Source: Hofstenia miamia | Lineage: Eukaryota; Xenacoelomorpha; Acoela | Direction: 5' to 3' | NCBI GenBank assembly: GCA_004352715.1 | Contig: SCFE01000078.1 | Coordinates: 510,034-574,033, forward strand | DNA: 64,000 nt | Shown: positions 24,017-35,565 of the stretch, in pieces | Numbering within the stretch: position 1 is the first letter of the stretch | Layout: each line of letters starts with the position of its first letter | Notes under the pieces: model-generated | The model's input: the letters and a program-made list of their open reading frames with translations, nothing else | Databases searched by the model: none | Told to the model about the DNA's origin: nothing | Program-made: the position numbers and the translations under genes

Positions 24017-26105
24017 CTCAATGGTATTTACATTTCCGTTATACTCATATTAGTGTTTAATATTAATACAAACAAGACCACCCAAATTATAATTGATTTT
24101 GTGAAATTTATGATTCTGATTGTTGTGTTGTGTAAGTTGTGTAACAAAACAGCCTTTACTGTTGTGCTGTATTGGTTGTTAAGCGGAAAAATTCACACAA
24201 CTGCAAGCCTGCACTCCAAACCACATTTAAGGGCTTAAATTTCATAAAATAAAACTTTCAAATTATTACTTAGTGAATATCACTTTATCTGAATGCATTT
24301 TGCTTACGTTTCATGAATTTTAGTAGTCTCTTCTTTTAAATCATTCTTACATCCAAAGTGCTGTCTTCAATTCAATAAAGTATTTGTGTACCCAATGCAA
24401 TATATGAAATGGCATAAAATTTCGTTGGGTGAGGTGAAATGAAGATCGAAATTCCACCCCATGAACAGTCAGAAAAATAGCACCCTACAAATGTACAAAA
24501 CATAATGAAAATGGCAAGTCTTGTTAAAAAAATTCAAATTTATAAAAACCGAGTTTCAGGAATATTCTTTAAGAATAAGCTTTAAACTAAATATATCAGT
24601 CCTTTATTAGAGTTCTCTGTATGCAGTTATAATAAAAGTCATAAAGACTAATAAGTCATTTGCTTTTGATAAAATTTTTCATATAGATGCTAAATTTTCA
24701 CTACATTTTCAGATGTCTGTCATACCCAAAAGTGCATCTACTTCATCAGCGAAGAACACTTTGATACAAAATAACTGCATAAAAAAGCTTTCAAAAAATG
24801 AAGCAGATGAAAGAATTTTTTACTGGAGTTAATAGCTAAATATAATATCTACCTTCACAATATTTTTCTATCATTCACATTTATGGAGTAATTTCAATAA
24901 AGTAAATTTTTGTTAAAACATTTGAATAAATTTTCAGGTAGTTGCCATAGCAACGAATTAAGTTTCAAATATACTCAGTTAACTTTTATATGCGAACATT
25001 TAATACAGAATTGAATTTTATTGTATATTCAATTATAAGGGTTATCAATTAATAAAATGTCTTTAAAATTTAAGCTTGTCTCGTTTTTCTGATATTTTCG
25101 TTCTCTCGATATTTTTATTTAGTTTCCTTAGGATTAACTGGAATTGAAAATATTTTTGGATGTTGCAGACGCAGAAATACATAAATTGCATCTACCTGCT
25201 CTGTGATTCAAATTTTTAGTTTTACAAAAAACAATAAGACCAGCACGAATGTAAAAATATACTCGATACAAACAAAGCCCACTGAAACATTCACAGCAGT
25301 AATGACAGTCATTCTAACAAGAATCTCCAGTTTATCCCAGTCAATTTACTCGGGCAACAGGCAGCATTTTCATGACAGGTAAAATAATGCCTACCAATGA
25401 AATTAGATAAAGGAAGCAGTTTTTAATGAAAACAAGGCCAAACTTTTAGGTTAAGACTTCAATTTGACTAGCGCTGAAATTTAACAGTTTGAAATAAAAT
25501 TGGATGGAGTGTCACTTTTAAATTGATGAAAATAGTTGGATCATCAATTGAAATGCTGGGAAATATTTCTTTAGTTAGCGTTGTATGAATTTTTATGAAA
25601 ATTCTGCATAACAATGCCGTGTGAAATGAATCGAAATGCAGTGGTAATTGTGGAATACAACAATATGTTTCCCAAACGTTTGTCAATCGTATCTCGACCA
25701 CCAAAGAGGCATTGTCCTCTTCAAAAGATTAATAGACATTATTTTTGATTGACGTCTACAGTTCAAATTATAATTGATATTGGATTACAGAAAAATATTT
25801 ACTACAGTATTCTCATTACTAAAAGCATTCTCTAAAAACTACAAAATCCAGTCAATTTAGTTTATCACCGGCCGTAATAATTTCAATATTCTACAACTAA
25901 TGACGTAATTACGTAGCTGATGTATTCAAATTGGTTTGAAGACATTAATTTTTCGAAATACTCAAATGTAGTTCTTATTTAAATGAAAAGCATGCAAATG
26001 AAAATATATCTAAACACTATATAGGCGTATATAATACAACTACTACAAATCAAAATAGTTTTATATAGACAAATTAAATAACATATATATTTAAAGTGAT
26101 ATCGC
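22853..26105. other. Intron of ari-1: non-coding AT-rich DNA
   Basis: I see no gene. A (AT)n array lies at 23983-24009. Short frames at 23245-23490 (minus), 24053-24238 (plus) and 25468-25704 (minus) match no family I recognise. Confidence 0.4.
23983..24009. repeat. (AT)n microsatellite
   Basis: This is a pure AT dinucleotide array. Confidence 0.95.
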
Positions 26106-26327
26106 AAGATTCCTCGTGCTATAATGCAAGCATTAAGTGCGCAATCAGAACGTGAGGGTGGATATGGCGACCGATTTCAAAACACATGGGCATTTCAAGT
26201 TAAAATAGGTAATCAGCTTAGAAGAAGCGACTTACGGTTGCCAATTTTTGACGTTCGAGCCCTTCCACAGCACCTTTATGCAGTCCGAAAACCCACTAGT
26301 ATAAATCTATGTCCACCAGCAACATAA
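26106..26327 (+). other. Unrecognised open frame, possible exon or relic
   Basis: An open frame of at least 67 codons, from ATG at 26124 to 26327, lies on the strand opposite ari-1. It is clearly richer in G+C than its surroundings and its product has a protein-like mix (for example EREGGYGDRFQNTWAFQV). A GGTAAT at 26208-26213 could be a splice donor, with the exon ending at 26208. No polypyrimidine tract or convincing acceptor precedes it. I do not recognise the family. It may be an exon, a pseudogene or transposon debris. Confidence 0.2.
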
Positions 26328-26491
26328 CAATTCCGTTTATTCGTGATAGATAAAAAAACAATAACAGCGAAGATTTATTACATTAAAGAACATGTGCAAT
26401 TCTCAAAATTTATAAATACAATTTAAAAACAGTAAAACTAATTTTCTATGTATGTTCCTAGCACTAACAAGAAAAGGAATTATGATAAAAT

Positions 26492-26545
26492 AAATAAATG
26501 CACCCGCCTGAGGGCCTTGGCAAAGACGCGGGCGCCTGGTAGCCT
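26492..26545. repeat. Isolated GC-rich patch
   Basis: About 55 bp around CACCCGCCTGAGGGCC and GACGCGGGCGCCTGG stands out in a stretch that is otherwise strongly AT-rich. It is probably debris of an interspersed repeat. It has no tRNA-like fold or promoter motif that I can see. Confidence 0.35.
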
Positions 26546-26726
26546 GCAAAACACTAGCAATGACTACTAACGCATCATCTAAATCATAGCAATGTATTGT
26601 ATTGAATTATTTTACTCTTTTCTTAATGAAGAGATAAGAAATAAATTTTTCCGTAATATTGACATCATTGAATTGCTATTTTTTACAATTGTAATACAAA
26701 TACATTTCAAATGTGTTAATTATATC

Positions 26727-26744
26727 TAGAGGCGTAGCCAGCCC
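26727..26744. mobile_element. Possible solo hAT-like terminus
   Basis: TAGAGGCGTAGCCAGCCC resembles the CAGGCGTAGC end of the element at 4201. It sits directly before the reverse-transcriptase relic and has no visible partner end. Confidence 0.25.
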
Positions 26745-26759
26745 ATATAAACAACCTGA

Positions 26760-27035
26760 TTACAATTATGTGGCGAAGATATTGAAGAAAATAACAGTGT
26801 AAAATATCGAGGTATATTAATTGATAATGACTTAACATTTGATGACTTCCTCTCCACGAAATTAAGGAAAATGGCATGTGGCGTCAAATATCTTTATCAT
26901 CATCGCATTCTACGAAAACTATTCCATGCGCGACTTATTAATTCTTTTATTCGAAGTAAATTCCTGTTCTGTGATTTCCTATTTCGAAACATCAAATCTC
27001 AAAGTAGGTTATCGTTATCAAAAATATATGATTGA
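26760..27035 (+). pseudogene. Non-LTR retrotransposon reverse-transcriptase relic (C-terminal part)
   Basis: An open frame without a start codon runs about 91 codons to TGA at 27033-27035. It carries NNSVKYRGILIDNDLTFDDF, matching the VKYLGI-(L/I)D-LTF-H segment that follows the palm in non-LTR reverse transcriptases. A run of basic and aromatic residues follows (KLRKMACGVKYLYH), then a segment like the thumb region. The catalytic YADD-type core is absent. It is a truncated, dead fragment. The clade cannot be decided from this much sequence. Confidence 0.6.
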
Positions 27036-27145
27036 TGGTACGAAAATGGAATAATATTGAGAAACATCAGTCTAACAATTAAATAATGAAATCATACAAC
27101 ATTTTTGGCCCTAACTAGATGATCCAATATTTATTTAATTATGTA

Positions 27146-28072
27146 CCGTGCGTTTTTAAAGTTCCGGTGAATTTAAAAAGTCTCTTTTAAAAATATTCAA
27201 TAAAATATTTTAAGAATCATTAGGTCACTCGGTAGTATATATGTTTGAATTTTTTTTCCATGGATACCAGCAAGAAAATCGATATGTTGATGATATATTA
27301 TGCCAGCCAAAAATCAGTAAATGCAGCCATTAAACAGTACTGTACTAAACATGGTATTAAATGCAAAGAAGATCGCCCGAGCGATACCTCAGTTCGACGA
27401 ATTGTCAATAAATTTGAAGAGTATGGCACAGTGTCAGATATACCTAGAAGTGGAAGAGGCGATGCTATAAGCATTTATGATATTGTGGCAGTCGAGGAGG
27501 CAATTCAACAACTGAAAAACCTGGGTCAGCTTCCCGCCACCTCGAATGTCGCTGCAAGTGTTGGCCGATGAAAATCGACAGCATGGAAAATTATGAAGCG
27601 AGAGTTAAGACTTAAACCATATAAGATTCAATTGGGGCAGCGCTAGACTACATACGGCCAATACATCGCTTGAAGCATTGAAAACCCTTTTTCCTGGTGG
27701 TCTTATTAGTGATCGAACTGAGTTTAGCTGGCCTCCTAGAAGTCCCGACTTATCTCCCTTGGATTTCTTTGTCTGGGACTGGATGAAAAACAAGGTTTAT
27801 GCAGAGCCTAGACCTCAAAGTTTGCAACAACTGAAGGAGAAAATTATTGAAGAATACGAATCAATGACAGAAGAAATGTTTCAAAATGCTTGTGATTCTA
27901 TGCTTGAAAGACTGGAAACCTGTATTGAAAATGAAGATGGTCACCTCGAAAACATTTGAACAATTAATGCTAACTCATAACTGTTAATAATGTATGTTTT
28001 CTTTGTTGATTAAATTTTGTTATATTTCTGAAATATACGTTTCAAATTCACCGGAACTTTAAAAACGCACGG
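27146..28072 (+). mobile_element. Internally deleted Tc1/mariner-like element (927 bp)
   Basis: The ends are perfect 29-bp inverted repeats (27146-27174 and 28044-28072), starting CCGTGCGTTTTTAAAG and continuing TTCCGGTGAATTT. TA lies directly outside both ends (27144-27145 and 28073-28074), the target duplication expected for the IS630-Tc1-mariner superfamily. The interior holds a transposase pseudogene whose middle is missing. Identical ends suggest fairly recent movement, perhaps driven by an intact relative elsewhere in the genome. Confidence 0.9.
27260..27959 (+). pseudogene. Truncated mariner-like transposase with DUF4817-like N-terminus
   Basis: From ATG at 27260 the first part encodes a helix-turn-helix domain (MDTSKKIDMLMIYYASQ, then SVRRIVNKFEEYGTV and DIPRSGR) resembling DUF4817 of arthropod transposases. 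A TGA at 27569-27571 interrupts it, and the same frame continues with KSTAWKIMKRELRLKPYKIQL, ending near 27632. Sequence then jumps to a segment aligning after the second catalytic Asp (ARLHTANTSLEALK) and to the C-terminal WPPRSPDLSPLDFF motif at about 27729, which has the third catalytic Asp. The first and second catalytic Asp regions are lost by internal deletion. The C-terminal part is in a different frame and ends at 27959. It cannot make an active enzyme. Confidence 0.85.
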
Positions 28073-28149
28073 TATAATAAATTTTTTAAAGCCTTTGTTT
28101 CTTATTTGCTGTGATACTTAGTATATATCTATAATTCAGGCTTGTCTAT

Positions 28150-28435
28150 AGAGCACATTTTTTGTTGCATCCCATCCCATGACAATTTATGCCTATCCCA
28201 TCCCACGAGATTCTCCTTATTATATTAATATTTAATGCAGCTAAAATAAAATTATTAAATTTATGAAAGCTTAGGCTTAGTATCTACTAAATATGACTAC
28301 TTGTATAAAGATACATGCAAAACGATAAAATGTATTAACTTTCAGCCCAAATTTCGACTACAATGGGAAATACAAAGAGTGTACTGTCCCATCTCATGAG
28401 AAGTTTCTCATGACATTCCCATACAACTAGTGTCA
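28150..28435. repeat. TCCCATCCCAT-type interspersed repeat remnant
   Basis: The left part carries GCATCCCATCCCATGAC and CTATCCCATCCCACGAG. The right part, near 28384-28432, carries CTGTCCCATCTCATGAG and TCTCATGACATTCCCATAC. The arrangement resembles the two ends of a decayed non-autonomous element, but no clean terminal repeat or target duplication could be set. Confidence 0.3.
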
Positions 28436-29524
28436 TATCAATGAATGACAACTGTGGACTACTAATTGAATTCTAGGAAGCCATATTTTCACTTCGGTGT
28501 TTGGACTTTTGAACGTTCATCATTATAAATTCAAGATTATGATGAAAAAAACGTAGTAACATAATATATTGATCTGTTTGGAAAATTAATTTTTACAATT
28601 ACAGAAATCATTGAATGCAAATTATATTTTAAAAATGTATAAGTGTTAAAGTTGGATATTTTGGCGGATCAATACCAGCAATTTAATAAAGCGCATCGAG
28701 GGTAGTTTGGCAGCAGGATGCGAGGTTCAAAAAACAACTGTAGCTAACGAATGCCGGTACAGAAAAGAAACCGTAGCTTAGGACACTTGATGAATTGCAA
28801 TAATTGATTTAGATAAAAGCGAATAATGTATGGACTGGATACCTAGATATTTATGGATAATTTTCCTTGAATAAAATAATTGTAAGGGAATGGACGACTT
28901 AATATTTTATTACGATCCATAGCGAAATATTGAAATATTATGTTAATAAGTGAATAGAGAACAAAGCCAACATAAATTCAAAAAATGAAAGATCATTGTA
29001 TTGTGGTGAACAAAGGATTAAAGAAGGCAAAACTCTAAGCCTAGCATAAAGCATTAACATAATAAGTAATTGTATTGAAAATAAAAGCCAATTGAAAAGC
29101 TTAACAAAACTCTAAATGCGTATTCACAGGAATCACATGGCATAAATAAAGCTTCAATTACTACAAGTGCAAACAGTTGTATGTCAAAAATTAATTAAGG
29201 TGATTGAATGAAGTGGGAAATGAAGTGAAGGATGCTATGCAGCCACCAAAATATTTTAGCATTAGCTTTGTTGTGCTTCACAAGTTGCTCTAAGCTTCTA
29301 CTCATCTGTTCACTCAAGATTTTAAAATCGCTATAGAAAGTACTCAGCACGAATATATTTTAACAACAAACTTAGAACTAATCGTTCACTTATATATAGA
29401 TGCACACTTCCTTATGCACTAAAAAACACATACATGTACAGCTGCTTGAATGAGAAATAAGAGTTTCTTAATTAAACATTGCGATATCGGAACAATTCAC
29501 AGTAAATTAGCGTAAAATGTGAAC
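28436..29524. other. Intron of ari-1: non-coding
   Basis: I see no gene or clear repeat. Confidence 0.4.
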
Positions 29525-29900
29525 CAGTGATGGGTATCGGTACTCGATTTTAACCGGGCCAAACTTCGCGTCAGGTCGGGTAGGATAGTATCGGACATTT
29601 CGTATAATAATATTGAGTATTAAATTAGATTTTTGACTAAAAAGCAATTTATAAAATAAAATTAAGTACGAAAGAACCAATGAGGCATTCTTATTCATTG
29701 CTGAATTAATTAGCCTTTACAATCAGCTTCCTGCCGATAATTTAATACATGTATCCGTATACAGTACGAAGGAGACCTTAACAAGTGTCGTCTTGACAGT
29801 ACAGTACATTTGTTTGTTATGGTCAATGATAGGGCCCTATGAATACTTGAAATATCTAATCAAGTACCGAATCCACCCGACACGAAATTTAACCATTAAC
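29525..29900. mobile_element. Possible hAT-like element remnant
   Basis: The left side reads CAGTGATGGGTATCGGTACT. The right side, reverse-complemented, holds CTGTTAATGG and then GGATTCGGTACTTGATT, so TCGGTACT is shared by both subterminal regions in inverted orientation. Both also contain TCGGGT-type GC-rich words. Flanking octamers do not match well, so the ends are approximate. Confidence 0.35.
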
Positions 29901-30886
29901 AGATTTTGAAGGAGATCGAGCAAAGCCGAGTTGAGTTGATTTGATATTGAATAGTAAATTGCATGTCTGCCTAATTGAATAAGATATATATAATTTGTGA
30001 TTGAAAAACCTTATTACAAAAATTTCTGGCCATTTTGAGGATGAATTCTATTGTCTAGCGAATAACCGTAACTAACATCAAGTACTAGAATTGAATGATA
30101 TGTTGGTAGCCTCTCCCTGCCAAGAACAAGATTAGGATTGATTCTAAAATTTTCACATAACAATTTCACTATTTTTCTTAAAATTTATGCTAAAACGAGA
30201 ACAGTTCGAAAAATTCATTCAAGTGACTACTTTTCTTATATTTCATAATATCAATATCAATTGTTTATTGATGTATGTATATAATATAATTAAAAAATTG
30301 TAGGCAATCCCAAACGTAAATGCTATATTTAATGATGAGTTTATATTTATGATATTAACAGGTTTACCTGCATAGACAAGATACGAGATTCAAAATCTGA
30401 ATTAAAAAATACCCCCTAGTTAATTTGGTAAAGTTGGGCAACCCAAATATTACTAGGGTTCAGATACCAAATTAACAATTCGGGTCTGGTAGAAGTTTTG
30501 AGAGAATTCTGTAAACCACGATTGGTTTTCTTAACATACATAGGTGATACTTAGGCGAATAAGTTATTGCTGCATGTGTCAAGTATTAACTCATATTTTG
30601 ATGTGAAAATAATTTCTTGAGAAAACTTAAAAACTATATTGACATCATACTCATAAATATTTCGAGGGTAATTGAATTCTGGAATGAAATAAAGAAGGAA
30701 ATCAAAAGAAAAACTTTGATATTGAAGGACACTGGGGAGAATAAAGAAAAACTGACACATTATTAGACATGTCAGAAAACAAATTGATGCTGTCGAACTC
30801 CCGTAACCCAATCTCTAAAACGCATCTCTCAAGTGTTCGAGATAATATGCATGGAAAAACTTGAATTAATATTTAACTAGATAAGC

Positions 30887-30926
<40 letters not shown>

Positions 30927-31003
30927 AAAAAATGCATAGTGAAGTTTGAGAAGAAATAAATTGTTTGATTTGAACAATTAATATAATTATTCGTTCCTCT
31001 TAG
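29901..31003. other. Intron of ari-1: non-coding
   Basis: No gene is recognised. It includes an (AT)n array at 30890-30923. Confidence 0.4.
30890..30923. repeat. (AT)n microsatellite
   Basis: This is a pure AT dinucleotide array. Confidence 0.95.
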
Positions 31004-31167
31004 GTACAAACACAGTTAGACATACGAGACAAAAACCTTGCTACGGACATGATGAGTTTGTGGCGTGCACGAACAATTCTAGGTGCCCATTTTTTCGAGA
31101 CACAAGCTACGCACCAGCCAAAGAATTTTGTTTAAAATGGCGAATAAAAGCCATACCAACTCACTAA
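31004..31167 (+). other. Candidate plus-strand terminal exon (unrecognised, cysteine-containing)
   Basis: A pyrimidine-rich acceptor-like ttcctcttag ends at 31003. The following frame stays open to TAA at 31165-31167 and encodes about 54 residues with four cysteines (KPCYGHDEFVACTNNSRC, then EFC). G+C content is above the local level. Its phase would match a donor after 26208 in the open frame at 26106-26327, giving a Gly codon across the junction. A second frame is also open over much of the same stretch, and no family is recognised, so chance or transposon debris is quite possible. Confidence 0.2.
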
Positions 31168-34100
31168 AAGAAAAGGTTGTATTGTATACCTAGAATTAAA
31201 TCTGCTTAAAATATGTATTTCTTTCAAAATTATACTGGCCTTATTTAAAATTCAGTTAAAGAAATGCTTAAAGGAAGATGTTCCAAGAAAGAAAGAAAGA
31301 CATGTATTGATTCAAAGTCTATGGTAGCTTATACTAATACTAAGCCGTTAATGCCAACTCCAAAAAGTTCAAGGCAGAAGCGATTTGAATAATTTAGTTT
31401 TAATCAATATAATAAATATTATAAGAGTTTAACGAGTATTTGAAGGTTTCTGCATATGCAAAGAGAGTGGCTGCTCGTTTTAAAGCAATTTCAAATGGAG
31501 AAAAGGCGGGGAGTTATATAATTAAGGCATTTAGTGATTAAGTTTAGCAATGGATTGGTAGGGTATCGACATTGATTTTAAACGAGTAAGCCAATCGGGA
31601 AGATTATCTCTGACCATTGAATCACCTTGAGCAAAAGAAATCAAATTGAAATTTAAGAAACTTCATGCTTTAGGTATAATTGGATTTATAAACTCAGCAT
31701 TTGAGACGGTAATCGAGTTATTGAAAACTAAATGAGAAAAGAAATTAGTCCAAAATCGATTAGCACAATTAAATTAACTATTCAAACAATACATCATACC
31801 TTTGCAGTCATTAGATTTCATGCTAAAATGGTTTCACAGAGAGCATGTTCACTCCAAGATAAAAACAACATTCCTCAGCAGACAGACTTACAACAACACT
31901 CAACTCAAACCAAATCTCATTTCAACATCTGAGGCTGTGATTTTACAACGTGGTTTGGACAGAGTCTTTAGGTGCTTGACACTAAATCACTATAAAGTAC
32001 ATAGAAAAATATAATAGTAATCTTAATCTACCCAGAAATTCTGTAGATTTTTGACAGTTTCTTAAACTCATTTTCAAACCCAGAAACTAAAGAAGATACT
32101 ACATCATAGAGGATTTTGTATACAGCCCGCTTTAATGGACTTGAGCAGTTAAGGTTGGTTGTTACTCCAACATGCGCTTTTGACCAGCTGATTACCCGAA
32201 CATTAGGTATTGAGACAATGTAATACTTTTGTAAAAAAATTCAATTAAAAAATTCATTTTATGTATTTCAGGCACCACAATCAATGCAAATTTTTAACAT
32301 TATATTCGAGAACGTTCATTCTTCATACATCACGATTTCCAAATTTTATAATAGGCTTAGAGAAAATTGTTTAACAATGTGGAAAATCCGTTTGTCCTTT
32401 AAACTAACATAAGCAGTTAAAACGAAAATTTTGAAATAGTTAGAAATCTCGTATTCGGAAAAGGAATGATTGGATTTTAAAATAAGTAAACTTCCTACAT
32501 CTATTCGCAATGAATCACACTTGATCACAAAATAATGACATCATTAATAGTCCTGGAAAATAAGTAAGTAAATAATTATGCTCTCCCGTTCTTGCTTTAA
32601 TAAGCTCTTTGTTTCTGATTCACACCCATTTGTTTAACACATTCATAACATCCATTTACGTGATTCTTTTTGTAGTTTTATGAATTGCCTTTTGAAATAC
32701 AATCCAGAAGTTCTGGGAGAGCATTAACTCGAGAACGCACATCACTGAACAAGAATCATTTGATTCACGGCTCATTAAACAGATCTGTTTTGTCAAGTAG
32801 CTCATGACGTTGGCCTCACTCTATTTTAGTCACTTTTATTAATTAAACATAAATAAGGAAATGCAACAGTCTATAAAAAATACGACTAGAAGTAGGTTTT
32901 AGAAAGTTTTTGAGATTCTTTGAACGTGTAGTGTATAAATGTATGCTAATGGAGGAGAGAAAGGATTTATTCCCAATTCAAAATGCTCTGTTTGGTCTTG
33001 GGTTCTAATAAGGCATCCATATACATTTTATTAAATAAATGACGAGAATCTATAATGTCCCAGATGAAACTCAGACTAAGATCAATTAGACGTGCAATTA
33101 CTAACTCATAATGTTGAAGCACAAAAATCTAAATCCCAAAGTATCAAGAAACCTCATTTTATAAGATATACTGTGCAATCGAAGATAGACTTGAAAAGTT
33201 GAGAAAATGAACACCAGTTTTCCATGTATAAACTTCATCTTTGATTTTTACCATGCTAAACTGTTTTAATATACTTTAACCTAACAACTGTTATTGCACG
33301 TTTTCTGACAATTTTAATGGAAATATGAAATAATTTTAGAAAATGAAAAGTTATGCTTTAAGCATTATTCAATACAAGAGGGAAAACCCTGAACGAGTGT
33401 TATATTCTGGGAGACGACGAAATCATGTGTATTTTTATTGATTTATGGAAAGAGCAAGTACTTTGTACTTTTCTTTACGACAGAAGAGCCTAGTTTAACT
33501 CTCAAATGCATTTAATAAAGGATTTTAATAAAACTTTTTATGAGCATAGCCGCTGTTTAAAATTCTGCTCACATTTTATTCTGTTTGCTTTAGCTGTTGA
33601 GTATCTAGTGGATAAACGGCATCCAAATTATAGTTGCGGTGACTGCAAAACGAATCAATATCTTACAAACACTGACAATCTACTGTCGCGTATTCTTATA
33701 AAAAAACAAATCAATTCGTCATTCGCTGATTGCTTTCAACGTCTCTAAAAGAGAAAAAATTTAGAAGAAAAATTATTTTTAACAAAACCTATAGCAAAGA
33801 TTATAATAAATGCCAAGTAGTAAGATATACGCGGACTTTTTAGTGGCATAGACTTCAATCTAAATTTAATGTCATGCAAATGCTAGGCTTTTTAGTATTA
33901 AACTTAAAATCATTGGAGGGGTAGGCAGTAAAAAATTTTAGGTTCATAGCGCCGTTTCTCTTAAAGTAATGCATGTGTAAAAACATAATTTGAAATTATT
34001 AAAAAAAATTCGTTCTTAAGAATTTTTAAATAAAAGTTTTAAATTTTCATTTGTATTTGTGGAAGTCACAAGGCGTATTTCTTTTTTGTACATGAGGAAA

Positions 34101-35008
34101 CAGTTAATATTACTCCTGTCAAATTGGACTAAGTTTGGATATTAAGGAATATCAAAACTTATATATTATTGCATAAAGTGAAAGAATAAATTGATTGTAA
34201 TTTCATAGCATGATAAAACCGTTTTGAAGGAAATTGAAGCGAAAACAAAAACCTAATAAAAAACTATAACAGAAAAAAATAATAGAAGTTGTCTTAGACT
34301 TCACTCGAAAACCTAAATTTGTTCAAAGCTTCGAGAATGGTAAAGTAAAAACTTTAAATGTAAAATAGCATTTTTGAGAATTCAAAATGAAGATAGAAAC
34401 GCCAGGCGAATTCACAAATGCTCTTTCAATTCATTCATGTTTAAATGATTTTTAAATTAAAAAGTAAATTCTCTAAAAGACTAGATAAAATTTTTTCCGC
34501 ATTTAAATGTTTAGCGCTAATTAACGTTGTTGCAGAGGTTATTTGTTCAATTGAGTAGTGGTTTTGACACTGCAATTAGCTGAGATGAATCCCAAACAAA
34601 GGAAAAAGCAACAGTCAAATTTGAGTAGAGTTAAAAGCAGAATGTTTTAAACCATTTCAACATCACAAATATAATTATTCACACTTTTCATACATTTGTA
34701 AATAGGTTTTCCCATAACTATAACTGATAATTTTATTCTCAATATGATCAGTGCAAAAATCCATTTCATTACAGTTCACATTGGGCATATTTATAATAAC
34801 TCTCGTTTTGGGCAATGAGACTTTATTCATTATGCAAAAACCAAGATGTAGTAGGCTTTTTCCCAAGAGAGTCTACTAAACATTTTGTTTCTACGCTTTT
34901 AAAAAAATTTAATAACAGGAATAATTCAAATTTTTTAACATAATATAAAAACATTTAATTAATATGCTATTAGTCTTGAATATAGTTTTTATCGTTATTA
35001 ATAATCAT
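31168..35008. other. Intron of ari-1: non-coding
   Basis: I see no gene. Open frames at 31732-32014, 33506-33748 (plus) and 34675-34866 (minus) have no recognisable motif. Confidence 0.4.
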
Positions 35009-35565
35009 CTACCATCTTCTGATTCCATTGTTCCAAAATTGAGAAGGTTGCGATTCAATAACCTGTCTAGGAACAATTTTATTTCATCATCGTTCTTCAA
35101 CACTGAATTCCCAATGGCTCTTTGTAAACATCAAAATATATAACAATCTCACGGGGACATTTCAGGAGAATATAGAGAGTGAACCATGACTTCCCATTCC
35201 GCTTCATTTGTCACATGCTTGCTTAGCACGATTTGTAGTGCGTTGTCATGGTGATAAATTTTATTCTTTTTGGAAGTTGTTCTGAAATTTTAAGACCATC
35301 AATTTGATTGCAATAGACCTCCATATTTATTATGGTGTTTCTGGGAGATAGATTTAACATTATGACTCTTGCAATGTCCCATCACACTGTCTTCATAACC
35401 TTTTTTGCAATGCTTATTCACCTCTGCTACACCATGATCCCTTTCTAATCATATTTGTGTGAAGCATCCACTTTTAATCCTTGATTGAAAAGTGATTAAC
35501 AAGCAATTCAGTTAACTCATGACGGGATCATGTGTCCCATTATAATGCCTTATGTAGTTGATGCA
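35009..35565 (-). pseudogene. Decayed mariner transposase
   Basis: Read on the minus strand across frameshifts, the block gives landmarks of a classic mariner transposase in the right order. These are RHELTE (usually PHELTE), KD*KW (usually GDEKW, with the first catalytic Asp kept and the next codon a stop), RKGSWC, and V*WDIARVI (usually VWWD). They continue with INMEVYCNQIDGLK, HHDNALQ with the second Asp, and YSPEMSP*D for the YSPDLSPSD motif. There are at least four stop codons, at least one frameshift near the HDN motif, and a deletion between the first two motifs. Terminal repeats were not found. This is an old, dead insertion inside the ari-1 intron. Confidence 0.8.

Noticed and set aside
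26124-26327. Similarity of FQNTWAF to the start of a furin-type prodomain (FTNTWAV)
   Set aside because: Only a few residues match, and neither the following Gly-Gly nor the rest of a prodomain is present.
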